Shown piece after piece: positions 1-6,665 of a stretch of DNA of 45,321 bases. Source of the stretch: a virus; the IMG/VR virus record IMGVR_UViG_3300031740_000003, positions 1-45,321 of that record; one strand, written 5' to 3'. Positions within the stretch are counted from its first letter, which is position 1. The number at the start of each line of letters is the position of its first letter. The position numbers and the translations under genes were made by a program. Under the pieces are notes generated by a model. That model was not told the origin of the DNA. It saw nothing but the letters and a program-made list of their open reading frames with translations, and ran no database searches.

Positions 1-127
1 TCCCAGCCGTAGCCGATGGCATGGCCCCTGAGGATAGCCCCGTAAACGGCTTCGCTCATCGGGCTGCGATCCATGATCACGACGTCGTGGGTGTCCAGGG
101 CCTCGATGGCCGGCATGAACATCGGGA
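1..127. repeat. Terminal overlap, left copy
   Basis: These 127 bases are identical to 45195-45321. The overlap lies inside the kinase gene and joins its two halves in frame, so the contig closes into a 45,194-bp circle. A length of exactly 127 matches a commonly used maximum k-mer, so an assembly overlap is more likely than a true terminal repeat. Confidence 0.95.
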
Positions 128-272
128 GAATGCTTTTCTGCCCTGGCTTCGGGTTGACTGCGTGGATGCAGACAACCTTAGCTCCTACTGCCAGGGCCGC
201 GGCTTCGTACTTGCGAGCGAGAGTTGACTTGCCAGAGCCGTCAGGTCCCTCGAGGACGATAAGTTGCGGCAT
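1..272 (-). CDS. Deoxynucleoside monophosphate kinase, N-terminal part (continues at 45194 on the circle)
   Basis: This is the 5' part of a P-loop kinase that continues in frame at the other end of the window (stop at 44963). Joined across the 127-bp overlap it is 167 aa. The start reads MPQLIVLEGPDGSGKST, a Walker A motif with the EGPDGSGKST form typical of thymidylate kinases. Further on, DRSPMSEAVYG resembles the DR(Y/F)-type substrate motif of that family. It should phosphorylate dTMP or another dNMP to the diphosphate in the cytoplasm. GTAGGAGAACAAA gives a good ribosome binding site for the ATG at 272. At 167 aa it is shorter than cellular thymidylate kinases (about 200 aa), as phage dNMP kinases often are. 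The exact substrate cannot be read from sequence; a modified dNMP is possible given the thymidylate-synthase homologue at 4458. Confidence 0.85.
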   Translation of the reverse strand, partial: MPQLIVLEGPDGSGKSTLARKYEAAALAVGAKVVCIHAVNPKPGQKSILPMFMPAIEALDTHDVVIMDRSPMSEAVYGAILRGHAIGYGW

Positions 273-281
273 TTTGTTCTC

Positions 282-455
282 CTACTTCAGGACGATGATC
301 TCGGTAGCTTCTGCCTCAGGGTGACGACGATTCGCGTGCTTCATGGCATCGTCCATGACCCACTCGCTGTTCCCCCGGGTATTTACCCATTCCATCTTGC
401 AGACGGTACAGGTCACCATGGCCTTGCCGGCCGTCTTCACTGCCGGCTTGGTCAT
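282..455 (-). CDS. Small putative zinc-finger protein, 57 aa
   Basis: The protein begins MTKPAVKTAGKAMVTCTVC and ends ATEIIVLK. It has a CxxC pair (residues 16 and 19) and a later H-x4-H (40 and 45), a C2H2-like spacing that could bind one zinc. The start overlaps the stop of the upstream gene as ATGA, so the two are probably translationally coupled. The stop is 10 bp before the kinase start. Function unknown; a small nucleic-acid or protein-binding early gene is an inference. Confidence 0.7.
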   Translation of the reverse strand: MTKPAVKTAGKAMVTCTVCKMEWVNTRGNSEWVMDDAMKHANRRHPEAEATEIIVLK

Positions 456-619
456 GACTGGCCCATCCGATCTCGGATAGCTTCGGCGGCGTCGCCAATG
501 CCCTTGAGAACTTGGTCGGTGAGCTCTGCGCCCCTGCCGGCCAGACGGTCCTTGATGACTTGCTCCAAGGTCTCTTGGGACGGCACCTTGCGGGCCATCG
601 CCGTTTTGACTCGACTCAT
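452..619 (-). CDS. Hypothetical protein, 55 aa
   Basis: It begins MSRVKTAMARKVPSQETLEQ and ends IRDRMGQS. It is short and charged, probably mostly helical, with no recognisable domain. Its stop overlaps the next gene by 4 bases (ATGA). Upstream is a purine-rich GAGAGTGAA ribosome binding site. Not assigned to a family. Confidence 0.65.
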   Translation of the reverse strand: MSRVKTAMARKVPSQETLEQVIKDRLAGRGAELTDQVLKGIGDAAEAIRDRMGQS

Positions 620-683
620 TTCACTCTCATTTCTGGTTGGTGTTCATGGTCTACTGATCGTAGGCCTGTTGGTCGGGGAACGC

Positions 684-1409
684 CTAGGAGGGTATTCCCA
701 TGAGCTCTGAGCCGGCAAGCGAGTCTCGCCAGGTCTCGAAGCTGAACGGCACCAGGGCGGCACCGCCACAAACTATGCACGTCACAGGGCCTCGCATCGA
801 GTACCTGGTCCCCTTGCCGAAGCAAGCTCCGCAAGGTTGTTCTTCCACGTCGAACTCCCGGACAAAGTCCAGGATCTCGATCGACTTCGCCTCAAGCATT
901 GCGGCGACCGACAGGATCCTGTCCTGGCGAGCCTTCTTGATGGAATTGTTGGCGTTCAGCAGACGAGCCGAGACCAACTGGTTGTATCCAAGGCGGAACA
1001 GGTGAAGCCCGTAAGCCTGGAGGATGTCGAAGACCTCCTGGAGGTCGTTCGAGACGGCGATGCCCTCCTTTGCCAGGTAAATAGCATGGAGCCAGAGGGC
1101 CTCGATCTCGTCGCTCAGCTCCCACGGGTGCCAGTCAGGACAGCCCTCATGCCGACTCTTACGGTCGGCGTCCTGGAACCCTGGCTGGAACCACTTGTAA
1201 GCGGTTCCAACCAGGATTGGCAAGCCGCAAGACTCACACACCTCGTCTGGCAGAGGCCGAGATTTGTCCGGGTAGGTGGCCGCTCGGTAGATGCGTTCAC
1301 CGTCCGGCGTTTCCTTGGCCAGGATCATCCGAGGAGACCCGTCGGGCCACAGGGCGGGGACCCTCTCGTACCTCTGCCTGGACTTGGCGATGTGAGTGAT
1401 GCGGTGCAT
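684..1409 (-). CDS. Hypothetical protein with two zinc-knuckle-like regions, 241 aa
   Basis: The N-terminal third has CESCG (about residues 58-62) and, about 25 residues on, a His and a Cys (RHEGCPDWHP), a likely first metal site. The C-terminal part has CGACFGKGTR and CIVCGG, spaced like one DnaJ-type zinc knuckle. The middle (about 100-190) is helical. I do not recognise a catalytic domain. It lies in the small-gene early region; a 64-bp gap separates its stop from the downstream 55-aa gene and holds no other credible gene. Function unknown; RNA or DNA contact through the zinc sites is inference. Confidence 0.8.
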   Translation of the reverse strand: MHRITHIAKSRQRYERVPALWPDGSPRMILAKETPDGERIYRAATYPDKSRPLPDEVCESCGLPILVGTAYKWFQPGFQDADRKSRHEGCPDWHPWELSDEIEALWLHAIYLAKEGIAVSNDLQEVFDILQAYGLHLFRLGYNQLVSARLLNANNSIKKARQDRILSVAAMLEAKSIEILDFVREFDVEEQPCGACFGKGTRYSMRGPVTCIVCGGAALVPFSFETWRDSLAGSELMGIPS

Positions 1410-1411
1410 GG

Positions 1412-1501
1412 CTACTGCCTTCCGGTGAGCCGCTTCATGTTGGTCCAGATGATCAGGACGATGAAGCGGGCGATCTGGATCTTGTTGAAACGCTCGGACA
1501 T
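1412..1501 (-). CDS. Possible tiny membrane peptide, 29 aa
   Basis: The 30-codon frame reads MSERFNKIQIARFIVLIIWT followed by NMKRLTGRQ. The centre (ARFIVLIIWTNM) is hydrophobic and flanked by charged residues, so it could be a single membrane helix. An AGGACATGAC ribosome binding site lies just upstream, and the frame exactly fills the gap between neighbours at 1409 and 1510. It is very short, so it may not be a gene. Confidence 0.4.
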   Translation of the reverse strand: MSERFNKIQIARFIVLIIWTNMKRLTGRQ

Positions 1502-1509
1502 GTCATGTC

Positions 1510-1794
1510 CTAGCAGGGAGGTTCGAGGTCGAACTCTTCGCCGTCGTCGCCGTGCAGGTCAGCTGCCTGCTCGGGGGCTCCGATGGTCAACTCCAGGTAC
1601 AGCACGGGGTTGGCGTCCTCAGTCCAGACCGGCTCGACCGTGACCGGCAAGCCGTAGACGGCCATGACGAACAGGGGATCGAACTCCCCTGAGAGGTTGC
1701 CGTCCTCAAGCATCGTGCCGACGCCGACCTTGTCACCCGCGAAGCGGATATCGTACTGTACGCCGGCTTCAACGTCTGCTGGGCTAGCCTTCAT
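1510..1794 (-). CDS. Hypothetical acidic protein, 94 aa
   Basis: I chose the internal ATG (MKASPADVEAGVQYDIRFAG) because CAAGGAGAAAACCC lies directly before it; the longer frame has no such site. The protein is acidic, with probable beta strands (VQYDIRF, PVTVEPVW, PVLYLELTIG) and an acidic C-terminus (DDGEEFDLEPP). No family recognised. The tRNA-like gene lies 50 bp upstream. Confidence 0.75.
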   Translation of the reverse strand: MKASPADVEAGVQYDIRFAGDKVGVGTMLEDGNLSGEFDPLFVMAVYGLPVTVEPVWTEDANPVLYLELTIGAPEQAADLHGDDGEEFDLEPPC

Positions 1795-1843
1795 GGGTTT
1801 TCTCCTTGATGTAGGTCCTGCTCGGGGTTGGATGGTTATCCGG

Positions 1844-1924
1844 AAGGGCACCGGGAGTCGAACCCGGATCTGTCTCTCAGTTCTTAGCGCGCGCGACTGA
1901 GCTCTACCGTTGAGCTATGCCCCC
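1844..1924 (-). tRNA. tRNA-like gene with an enlarged anticodon arm
   Basis: Read on the minus strand it starts GGGGGCATAGCTCAACGGTA and ends with a perfect T arm, CCGGG-TTCGACT-CCCGG, followed by TGCCCTT. The acceptor stem pairs GGGGGCA with TGCCCTT, the two outermost pairs being G-U. The D arm is GCTC/GAGC. The anticodon arm is odd: the stem CTCAG/CTGAG encloses 16 bases (TCGCGCGCGCTAAGAA) instead of 7. Removing TCGCGCGCG would leave a normal loop CTAAGAA, anticodon AAG. I therefore cannot assign the amino acid with confidence. No CCA is encoded. It may be a degenerate or unusual tRNA. Confidence 0.7.
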
Positions 1925-1929
1925 CATGT

Positions 1930-1968
1930 GCCGGCCTGGTGTACGTGTCGGTTGCTTGCCAGGCCGGC
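1930..1968 (-). repeat. 10-bp inverted repeat upstream of the tRNA-like gene
   Basis: GCCGGCCTGG and CCAGGCCGGC form a perfect 10-bp stem around a 19-base loop, between the stop of the 90-aa gene at 1981 and the tRNA 5' end. No U-run follows on the minus strand, so it is not a standard intrinsic terminator. It could help process the tRNA from the early transcript (inference). Confidence 0.6.
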
Positions 1969-1980
1969 GGGTCTTTGGTC

Positions 1981-2253
1981 CTACTCGGTGTTGCCCGGGT
2001 GAGTGCCGGGGACGTGGATGCTGACTTGGACGTAGCTGTCTTCGTTGCCGTGCTGACGGTCGGTGTTGTCCTTACGCTCCAGGAACACCTCGCAGCCGGA
2101 CTGGATGGCCAGCATCAGGACGGGGTCGATTCCGCCGTCGACTTCCATGTCGGCGTTCAGGGTCAGCAAGCCGGCCGGGAACTCCTCGAAGAAGATGACG
2201 TGCTCGACCCCGACTGGGAGGTCACGAAGGTTGGTGTGCTTGACGAGTGCCAT
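1981..2253 (-). CDS. Hypothetical protein, 90 aa
   Basis: It begins MALVKHTNLRDLPVGVEHVI and ends IHVPGTHPGNTE. The ATG follows AGGAGACCATC, the extended Shine-Dalgarno leader shared by many early genes here. The sequence has short beta-like segments and no recognised motif. Last protein gene before the tRNA-like gene. Confidence 0.75.
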   Translation of the reverse strand: MALVKHTNLRDLPVGVEHVIFFEEFPAGLLTLNADMEVDGGIDPVLMLAIQSGCEVFLERKDNTDRQHGNEDSYVQVSIHVPGTHPGNTE

Positions 2254-2262
2254 GATGGTCTC

Positions 2263-2808
2263 CTAGATGATTTCTGCATCGATGATGCGGTCGGTGTTTT
2301 GGTTGGGTGGTGAAATCGTGCGGTTGTCGGGGGCGTACTCGAAGCCCTCCATGACGGTGTACTCGAACTTCCAGAACGGGGTCAGCTTGAAGCCGAGACG
2401 CTCTGAGATCTCCTGGAAGACGCGGGCCTTGCGACCCTCTGCCTTGTAGCGGGCGTCTTCCGGCTGGGCGTTCGAAACGTCGGCTGCGATCCAGAGATAC
2501 TGCTCCAGACCCTCTTGCCAATCCTTCTGGCTGGAGGCCAACTTCTTGGTCAGCTCGGCGTCGGTGAGCGGCTTGCGGATATGCCACTGGTAGTCGTCAT
2601 CGACGTCGAGCCCGTCCTTGACGGCTTGGTCCCGGAGGGCCATTGCCGCCAACATGAACTCCTGCGAGCACTTCGAGACGATCTGGGTCGGGTAGACCGA
2701 GACGAGATCGTGTCCTGTGAGCTCTGAGGTACTAAGGTCCGAGAAACACATGGGCCCGTGGATTTGCTGGATCTCAAGGCCGAAGTTCGTCGCTCGCTTG
2801 GTCTGCAT
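2263..2808 (-). CDS. Hypothetical protein, 181 aa
   Basis: The start MQTKRATNFGLEIQQIHGP is preferred over an upstream ATG 11 codons earlier because ACCAGGAGCAACAAG stands in front of it. The protein is soluble and charged with alternating helix and strand and no known catalytic motif. A run of aromatic residues (QYLWIAADV, FWKFEYTVMEGFEYAP) is notable. It overlaps the upstream coiled-coil gene by 35 bases. Confidence 0.8.
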   Translation of the reverse strand: MQTKRATNFGLEIQQIHGPMCFSDLSTSELTGHDLVSVYPTQIVSKCSQEFMLAAMALRDQAVKDGLDVDDDYQWHIRKPLTDAELTKKLASSQKDWQEGLEQYLWIAADVSNAQPEDARYKAEGRKARVFQEISERLGFKLTPFWKFEYTVMEGFEYAPDNRTISPPNQNTDRIIDAEII

Positions 2809-3130
2809 CTTGTTGCTCCTGGTCTGGTTGGTATTCATCAATTATGGCGCTTGGATCGTCGTCCACGGTCAATGCTGCGGTGGGGATTGGCGGGGTGTTG
2901 TAGACCTCGCCGGCGGCCAGGTAGTAAGCCTTGGCCGCCTCCAGCTCGGTAATGGCAAGAGTGATCTCAGCCATTTTCAACTCGTTCTCAGCCATGCTCT
3001 GAATCGCCTGTCGGAAGTTCTTCCTGGATTGTTCGTGGGCGTTCTGAGCGCTGATCAGGAGCCTGCGCTTGGCCTGGATGCATTCGTCCAGGGCCGCTGC
3101 CATGTGCGCCCCTGGCGCGACGTCAGTCAT
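2774..3130 (-). CDS. Hypothetical coiled-coil protein, 118 aa
   Basis: I use the start MTDVAPGAHMAAALDE, which overlaps the preceding gene's stop by 8 bases; an upstream extension in the same frame is Arg/Ser-rich antisense-like noise. Residues 10-70 are heptad-like and charged (LDECIQAKRRLLISAQNAHE onwards), consistent with a long helix or coiled coil. The C-terminal 40 residues are acidic and proline-containing. Function unknown. Confidence 0.7.
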   Translation of the reverse strand: MTDVAPGAHMAAALDECIQAKRRLLISAQNAHEQSRKNFRQAIQSMAENELKMAEITLAITELEAAKAYYLAAGEVYNTPPIPTAALTVDDDPSAIIDEYQPDQEQQDADQASDELRP

Positions 3131-3350
3131 CGTCGTCCTCTTCGTCTTCGTACTCGTCGACGCCGTAGATCGACGCTCGGACCTCCTCCTTGAGGATGAC
3201 CTTGACGAGCTGGAAGGCCTGTGCATCGGTAAACCCGACGCGGAGGTAGCTCTGATAGTACTCGTTCAGGAACAGGGCCGTGTCGTCGATGGATAGCATC
3301 GCCGGCGGTTGAGGCCGCTGACCGCTTGACGGGGTCGGGAACTCGTCCAT
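3123..3350 (-). CDS. Hypothetical protein with acidic tail, 75 aa
   Basis: It begins MDEFPTPSSGQRPQPPAMLS and ends in a nearly pure Asp/Glu tract (DEYEDEEDDDD). The centre (FTDAQAFQLVKVILKEEV) looks like a helical element. The leader AAGGAGACCAGTC precedes the ATG. It is the first gene after a promoter-like element at 3378-3393. The acidic tail could bind a basic protein surface or mimic nucleic acid (inference). Confidence 0.75.
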   Translation of the reverse strand: MDEFPTPSSGQRPQPPAMLSIDDTALFLNEYYQSYLRVGFTDAQAFQLVKVILKEEVRASIYGVDEYEDEEDDDD

Positions 3351-3377
3351 GACTGGTCTCCTTGCTTGTAGCTGTTG

Positions 3378-3393
3378 TTGTTCTTATATGGTA
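3378..3393 (-). promoter_or_regulatory. Promoter-like element TACCATATAAGAACAA
   Basis: On the minus strand this reads TACCATATAAGAACAA, 28 bp before the ATG of the 75-aa gene. The same 16 bases recur exactly at 38717-38732 in the same orientation ahead of another minus-strand gene. TACCAT would serve as the -10 box. It resembles the TACTATATAG elements described elsewhere in the window. Confidence 0.6.
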
Positions 3394-3423
3394 TAACGTG
3401 CGATGGGGGCTGGGAGCCCTTAT

Positions 3424-4101
3424 TTACCGGGGATCCCGTGGGTGCTTCTTGGCTCCGTCCATCAATTCCCACTGTTCCCAGTCAGCCTGGTTGGAGGGGG
3501 CGAACTCTGAATCTTTCGGTGGACGCCCCAGGGCGCCGGCGATGCGGAAGCGAGTCCGAACGCCCTTGTCCCGGTTGATGTAGTAGCCACTGACGTTTCC
3601 AGGCTGCTTTTCGGGCTTAGCCTCGCTGACCACAATGGTGGTGCCGGCTTCGTGGAAGATCTCAGTGTTCCAGGCGATCAGGAACTCGGTGACCGTACTT
3701 GCCACGGTTTCGGAGCCGATGCGGTAGGTCGTAAAGAGCCGACCAAGAGGGGAATACCTTACCGAGGACACAATGAAACCCTTCCACAGGACCTCGTTAG
3801 GGTCTGTGATGTTGCCGTCAGCGTCGAGCCAGCCGCCCTTGGGAGGGATAATATCCCCAATGCAAATCTCGTCGACCTTTACCTTTTCACCCCCAATACC
3901 CCACAGTTTTTTGTCTCCGTCCGGGCGACGCGGGAACTTGACGAGCTCAAGCGGCTGAAAAGTCCAGGTCGTTTGGTCGGTCTGGATGGTGATGATGCCA
4001 TCGACACAGTAGATCGATTCGACGACCTGGTAGCTAGTGTACGGGTCCATCGGTTCGAGCCGCATTCCTTGCCGTACTTGCCATGCTTGCTTAGCTGCCA
4101 T
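3424..4101 (-). CDS. Hypothetical protein, 225 aa, first gene of the leftward region
   Basis: It begins MAAKQAWQVRQGMRLEPMDP and ends GAKKHPRDPR. It looks beta-rich in the first half (YQVVESIYCVDGIITIQTD, WTFQPLELVKF), compatible with an SH3/KOW-like fold, but I cannot name a family. ACAAGGAGGCTCGCCATC gives a strong ribosome binding site. It is the promoter-proximal gene of the leftward early region and faces the divergent control region 4102-4457. An early regulatory role is inference from position only. Confidence 0.8.
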   Translation of the reverse strand: MAAKQAWQVRQGMRLEPMDPYTSYQVVESIYCVDGIITIQTDQTTWTFQPLELVKFPRRPDGDKKLWGIGGEKVKVDEICIGDIIPPKGGWLDADGNITDPNEVLWKGFIVSSVRYSPLGRLFTTYRIGSETVASTVTEFLIAWNTEIFHEAGTTIVVSEAKPEKQPGNVSGYYINRDKGVRTRFRIAGALGRPPKDSEFAPSNQADWEQWELMDGAKKHPRDPR

Positions 4102-4457
4102 GATGGCGAGCCTCCTTGTGTTGGGGTTAATAGGAACAGTCTACCCTGGTCTGGAAGGCTTGGGAAGCTTTTTTAGTCGGGAGTTCTACAGGGTGTTTTC
4201 AACCCACAGTGATACAGGCGAAAAGCAACTCTAGACAGAGTCTCTAGAGATATATACTATTATTTTTTAGATAATGTTCACATGTAGGACTGTTCAGACT
4301 AGCTTCTGGGGTCTATAGGTATAAATAAATATTATAAAAAGATAAGAAGAGATAGTAGGACTCCCGGCATCTTCCCTTGGTCTGACTTGGTTCTGAGAGC
4401 CAGTTGCTTGGTAGGATGGAGGAACCAATCCACTTCGACTGAAGGACTTCGATTCTG
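4102..4457. promoter_or_regulatory. AT-rich divergent control region
   Basis: About 355 bp with no credible gene lie between the leftward region (4101) and the rightward thymidylate-synthase operon (4458). It includes a markedly AT-rich core (about 4250-4360) with runs such as TATATACTATTATTTTTTAG and TATAAATAAATATTATAAAA. A 7-bp inverted repeat sits at 4229-4249. A plausible -10 (TAGGAT, 4412-4417) serves the rightward operon and TAGACT (near 4136-4141, minus) the leftward genes, but neither has a strong -35. An origin of replication here is possible but unproven. Confidence 0.6.
4229..4249. repeat. Palindromic operator-like site CTCTAGA-N7-TCTAGAG
   Basis: Perfect 7-bp arms, CTCTAGA (4229-4235) and TCTAGAG (4243-4249), are separated by CAGAGTC. 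The site lies at the edge of the AT-rich core between divergent operons, a usual place for a dimeric regulator's operator. I found no second copy by eye. Confidence 0.55.
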
Positions 4458-5306
4458 ATGAGCGAGCAGAGCTACCTGAATCTGGCAAAGCAGATTCTGA
4501 ATTACGGTGAGACCCGCACCGACCGAACGGGGACAGGAACGCGTTCCATCTTCGGAGCGCACCTGGAGTGGGACCTCCACGACAAGACCGTCGCCCTGGT
4601 GACCACGAAGGAGGTCGCCTGGGACAAGGCCCTCCATGAGCTCTGCTGGATGCTCCGCGGAGACACCTCGCTGGAAGGACTCGGGCCGGCCAGAAACATC
4701 TGGGAACCATGGGCTGACGAGCATGGACAGCTAGGGCCGATCTATGGAGCCCAGTGGCGAGGGACGACTTTCGCCTCTTCCCTCGGTGAAGAAGGCGCCG
4801 GTGACGGTTCGCTTCGGGTGGATCAGTTGGCGAACGTGATTGACTTGCTTCGTCAGTCGCCTGACACCCGCAAGGCTGTCCTGTCAGCTTGGAGCCCCCG
4901 CGATCTCCCGATGATGGCCCTGGAGCCATGCCCAGTGCTGTACCAGTTTTCAAGGCGAGGAGCGACCTACGGTGACCTGGAGCTGAGCGTCTACCAGCGT
5001 TCGGCGGACATGTTCCTGGGAGTCCCGTTCGACCTTTTTGAAATGAGCGTCATGGCTCACCTGGTGGCTCGCGAGCTCGGGATACGGGCGACTCGGCTGA
5101 TCTGGAACGCCGGAGACACCCACATCTACAAGAACCACTTGCCCCAGATGATGGAGCAGGTCGGGCGTCGGATCTCCAAGCACGTTCCGTCTCTGGTCGT
5201 CAAGGACCGGGCACCCGCGCTTCTGGACCCCTCGCTGGCTCGCCGGCACCTGGAGATCTGGAACTACGCTTCACTGCCCCGTCTGACCGGAAAGGTAGCT
5301 GTCTGA
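4458..5306 (+). CDS. Thymidylate synthase family protein, possibly dCMP-specific
   Basis: This is a 282-aa ThyA-fold enzyme. Visible motifs are DRTGTGT (22-28, phosphate-binding Arg23), HELCWMLRGDT (60-70), IWEPWADEHGQLGPIYG (81-97), RKAVLSAW (138-145), catalytic Cys158 in LEPCP, YQRSADMFLGVPFD (179-192) and GDTHIYKNH (219-227). In dUMP-specific synthases the last residue of the LGLPFN motif is Asn (E. coli N177); here it is Asp192. T4 dCMP hydroxymethylase has Asp at this place, and Asn-to-Asp mutants of thymidylate synthase gain dCMP activity. The His after the catalytic Cys in E. coli is Pro159 here. So this may methylate or hydroxymethylate dCMP rather than make dTMP. First gene of the rightward operon; the stop overlaps the next ATG by one base (TGATG). 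Confidence 0.93.
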   Translation: MSEQSYLNLAKQILNYGETRTDRTGTGTRSIFGAHLEWDLHDKTVALVTTKEVAWDKALHELCWMLRGDTSLEGLGPARNIWEPWADEHGQLGPIYGAQWRGTTFASSLGEEGAGDGSLRVDQLANVIDLLRQSPDTRKAVLSAWSPRDLPMMALEPCPVLYQFSRRGATYGDLELSVYQRSADMFLGVPFDLFEMSVMAHLVARELGIRATRLIWNAGDTHIYKNHLPQMMEQVGRRISKHVPSLVVKDRAPALLDPSLARRHLEIWNYASLPRLTGKVAV

Positions 5307-5497
5307 TGCTGGAACCAGAGTTCGAGATCAAGGACCACTACGGTGATTCCCTTGCCGTCGCCGCTGACCTCACCAGGAACGAGATCACCTTCACGATCTG
5401 CGAAACCTACGACTGCGCTTCTGCCGAGATCGGGGTCGTGGAGCTGGGAGTTCTGGTCGAGCACCTTGCCGGCCTGATAGGAAAGAGGTTAGTATGA
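5306..5497 (+). CDS. Hypothetical protein, 63 aa
   Basis: It begins MLEPEFEIKDHYGDSLAVAA. The start shares a base with the thymidylate-synthase-family stop (TGATG) and its own stop overlaps the next ATG by 4 bases, so it is embedded in a coupled operon. It is acidic with a predicted helix at the end (VVELGVLVEHLAGLIGKRL). No family recognised. Confidence 0.75.
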   Translation: MLEPEFEIKDHYGDSLAVAADLTRNEITFTICETYDCASAEIGVVELGVLVEHLAGLIGKRLV

Positions 5498-5703
5498 GTA
5501 GGGTCAAGGTTATCTTCTATATGAAGAGCGGCCACCTGATCAAGGTCATGGCTGATGAAATTCAGACGACCCGGGATGAGGCTTCCGGAAGGCTGATGGA
5601 GTTCACCCTGAAAGGGGCTTCCCCTGCGGTGGTAGGTCTCATGTGCGAGAACATCGAGGCGGTCACCTGGACGAGGGTCGGATCCGTTGAGGTGCCGGAA
5701 TGA
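5494..5703 (+). CDS. Hypothetical protein, 69 aa
   Basis: It begins MSRVKVIFYMKSGHLIKVMA and looks like a small beta sheet with one helix (VIFYMKSGHLIKVMADEI). It overlaps both neighbours by ATGA. Similar short single-domain proteins are common in actinophages but I cannot assign a function. Confidence 0.75.
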   Translation: MSRVKVIFYMKSGHLIKVMADEIQTTRDEASGRLMEFTLKGASPAVVGLMCENIEAVTWTRVGSVEVPE

Positions 5704-5996
5704 GTCAGCACCATATCAGCACCCGCCACATGAAGACCGTGAGGCGGAGGTTCCGAGAGGAGTGCAAGGAGAAGGACGAACCTTGCTGGCTCTGCGGACA
5801 GCGGACCATCGACTACGAGACTCAGGGTGAACCTGATTCGTTTAGCCTGGACCACTTCTATCCGGTGAGTACTCACCCCGAGTTCATCACTGACCCGGCT
5901 AACTTCAGGGCTAGCCACTCACTGTGCAACACCAAGCGAGGGAACGCTGCCCCGACAGCCGGCCTCGGAACTACGAGTGAAGACTGGGGAATCTAG
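5700..5996 (+). CDS. HNH endonuclease
   Basis: The 98-aa protein has CWLCG (about residues 29-33), then SLDHFYPVS with the DH pair and NFRASHSLCNTKRGN, which gives the N and final H of the HNH motif and a second Cys. Together these form the beta-beta-alpha-metal nuclease fold. It sits four genes upstream of the terminase small subunit. HNH proteins near terminases can assist cos cleavage during packaging; a free-standing homing nuclease is the alternative. ATGA overlap with the upstream gene. Confidence 0.85.
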   Translation: MSQHHISTRHMKTVRRRFREECKEKDEPCWLCGQRTIDYETQGEPDSFSLDHFYPVSTHPEFITDPANFRASHSLCNTKRGNAAPTAGLGTTSEDWGI

Positions 5997-5997
5997 G

Positions 5998-6315
5998 ATG
6001 CTCCGATTGAAGTTCACTAATGCCGGCGACAACAAGTGGCGCTGGATCATTTACACCGAGCAGGAGGGTGTAGTCCTGCTGACCAGCCCGGCGTATGAGA
6101 CCTTTGCCGCGGCCGAGGAGATGTGCGTCCACTTCTTGATGCACGTCGGCGTGATGCCGGCTCAGTACGCCACGGTCATCACCGGTGCTTTCAAGGAGTG
6201 GAAGCAGGAGATGGCTGAGGAAGAAGACCGGGAGAAGCGCCAGCTGCGGCTTCTCATGGAACAGGATGCTGCTGACGCAGAGGATCAGCAGCGGCTATTG
6301 GATGGAGGACTCTGA
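5998..6315 (+). CDS. Hypothetical protein, 105 aa
   Basis: I use the ATG at 5998 (MLRLKFTNAGDNKWRWIIYT), one base after the HNH stop, with GGGGA as ribosome binding site; a GTG 7 codons upstream is possible. The C-terminal third is a highly charged helix (EWKQEMAEEEDREKRQLRLL). The N-terminal part is beta-like. Stop overlaps the next start (TGATG). Confidence 0.75.
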   Translation: MLRLKFTNAGDNKWRWIIYTEQEGVVLLTSPAYETFAAAEEMCVHFLMHVGVMPAQYATVITGAFKEWKQEMAEEEDREKRQLRLLMEQDAADAEDQQRLLDGGL

Positions 6316-6665
6316 TGCATGTCAAGTACGAGGAGACCGAGGATGGCGCGTGGATCTTCAAGATCTACACGGTCGGTCATGGTAAGCCGACCGTGAAGTC
6401 GCTGCCTTACAAGACCTTGGAGATGGCATGGATCGGGTACGCTCAGCTGGAGTACGAGATGCGAGAGCTGGAGGATGGGGAGTACGAGCCAGGCTACAGG
6501 TACAAGCCACAGCCTGACCGCTTCCCTGAGCCGAGCAAGAAGAAGCGCCGGACTCGGAAGCAGAAGAGGCGGGCCAAGAAGAAGGGTCTGCTGCTTGGTC
6601 TGCCTGAGGAGTCGAGGCAGCGGCAGATCCTCAACGCTCGGACCGGCGACAAGAGGCCGTTCTGA
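6315..6665 (+). CDS. Hypothetical protein with strongly basic tail, 116 aa
   Basis: It begins MHVKYEETEDGAWIFKIYTV. The first half resembles the upstream protein in style (beta strands then a helix). Residues about 74-92 form a very basic stretch (KKKRRTRKQKRRAKKK), likely to bind nucleic acid. One-base overlaps with both neighbours indicate coupled translation. No family assigned. Confidence 0.75.
   Translation: MHVKYEETEDGAWIFKIYTVGHGKPTVKSLPYKTLEMAWIGYAQLEYEMRELEDGEYEPGYRYKPQPDRFPEPSKKKRRTRKQKRRAKKKGLLLGLPEESRQRQILNARTGDKRPF

Noticed and set aside
1-127. True direct terminal repeat packaged in virions
   Set aside because: Possible, but a 127-base overlap inside a coding gene equals a common assembler k-mer, so an assembly overlap is the simpler explanation.
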